Of a stretch of 64,000 bases of DNA, positions 63,945-64,000 are shown piece by piece. The DNA lies in assembly GCA_013397935.1 (NCBI GenBank), contig VZRN01005377.1, forward strand, positions 220,453 to 284,452, read 5' to 3'. The stretch is from Dasyornis broadbenti. Lineage: Eukaryota; Chordata; Aves; Passeriformes; Dasyornithidae. The position numbers and the translations under genes were made by a program. Positions within the stretch are counted from its first letter, which is position 1. Each line of letters opens with the position of its first letter. The notes below the pieces were generated by a model. The model worked only from the letters and a program-made list of their open reading frames with translations. It was not told the DNA's origin and searched no databases.

Positions 63945-64000
63945 AAGGAAGGCGCGGAAGGCGCGGAAGGAAGGCGCGGAAGGAAGGCGCGGAAGGAAGG
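63945..64000. repeat. CpG-containing 13-bp tandem repeat at window edge
   Basis: The purine tract changes into a tandem repeat with unit AAGGAAGGCGCGG. Full units lie at 63945-63957, 63967-63979 and 63980-63992, with a nine-base variant (AAGGCGCGG) at 63958-63966 and a partial unit at the very end. The array runs off the window, so its total length is unknown. Confidence 0.9.

Noticed and set aside
1..64000. CRISPR array, tRNA or rRNA gene, bacterial operon, phage or plasmid module
   Set aside because: No regularly spaced direct repeats, no cloverleaf with the expected invariant bases, and no ribosomal or prokaryotic coding sequence were seen.

Overview
The window reads as avian nuclear DNA, probably from a songbird. 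The evidence is a set of chicken-repeat-1 (CR1) LINE copies, each ending in the octamer-type CR1 3' end (ATTCTGTG or ATTCTATG), plus one endogenous-retrovirus LTR. The LTR's start (TGTCTTGGTTTG, then a GACAGGCGTCTGCT-like block) I recognise from memory as typical of passerine ERVL-type LTRs. Base composition is moderate, simple repeats are few, and nothing looks bacterial, organellar or plasmid-like.

No complete host gene can be supported. Apart from repeats, the window looks like intergenic or long-intron sequence. Two short stretches could be exons and are offered only as candidates: an open frame on the minus strand at 15938-16467, which stays open up to a GTGAGA splice donor, and a 90-nt symmetric-phase stretch on the plus strand at 46309-46398, which has a good acceptor and an AG|GTAATA donor. 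Neither peptide could be assigned to a family.

Layout: 1-2221 has no feature I can support. 2222-3984 is the longest CR1 copy, carrying a broken reverse transcriptase. 3985-22055 is mostly unique sequence with small repeats, a T/G-rich quadruplex-prone tract (13970-14104), a conserved-element-like block and the minus-strand exon candidate. 22056-22600 is an antisense CR1 3' fragment. 22601-37344 is unique, with a very degraded CR1 tail (33946-34072). 37345-37921 is another antisense CR1. 39305-40466 is a sense CR1 of a different subfamily. 46309-46398 is the plus-strand exon candidate, followed at once by a CR1 3' fragment (46432-46850). 46851-56185 has no feature I can support. 56186 to about 57022 is a retroviral LTR, probably in minus orientation, with a CpG-rich core containing a near-consensus CTCF motif and a 20-bp tandem duplication. 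57023-63838 is unique, with a nested inverted-repeat structure at 62799-62932. The window ends in a purine tract that changes into a CpG-containing 13-bp tandem repeat running off the edge.

There is no operon-like or system-like organisation. The items most worth checking are the LTR-borne CTCF motif, the nested inverted repeat, the two exon candidates and the edge tandem repeat. Subfamily names, divergence and conservation could not be computed here.
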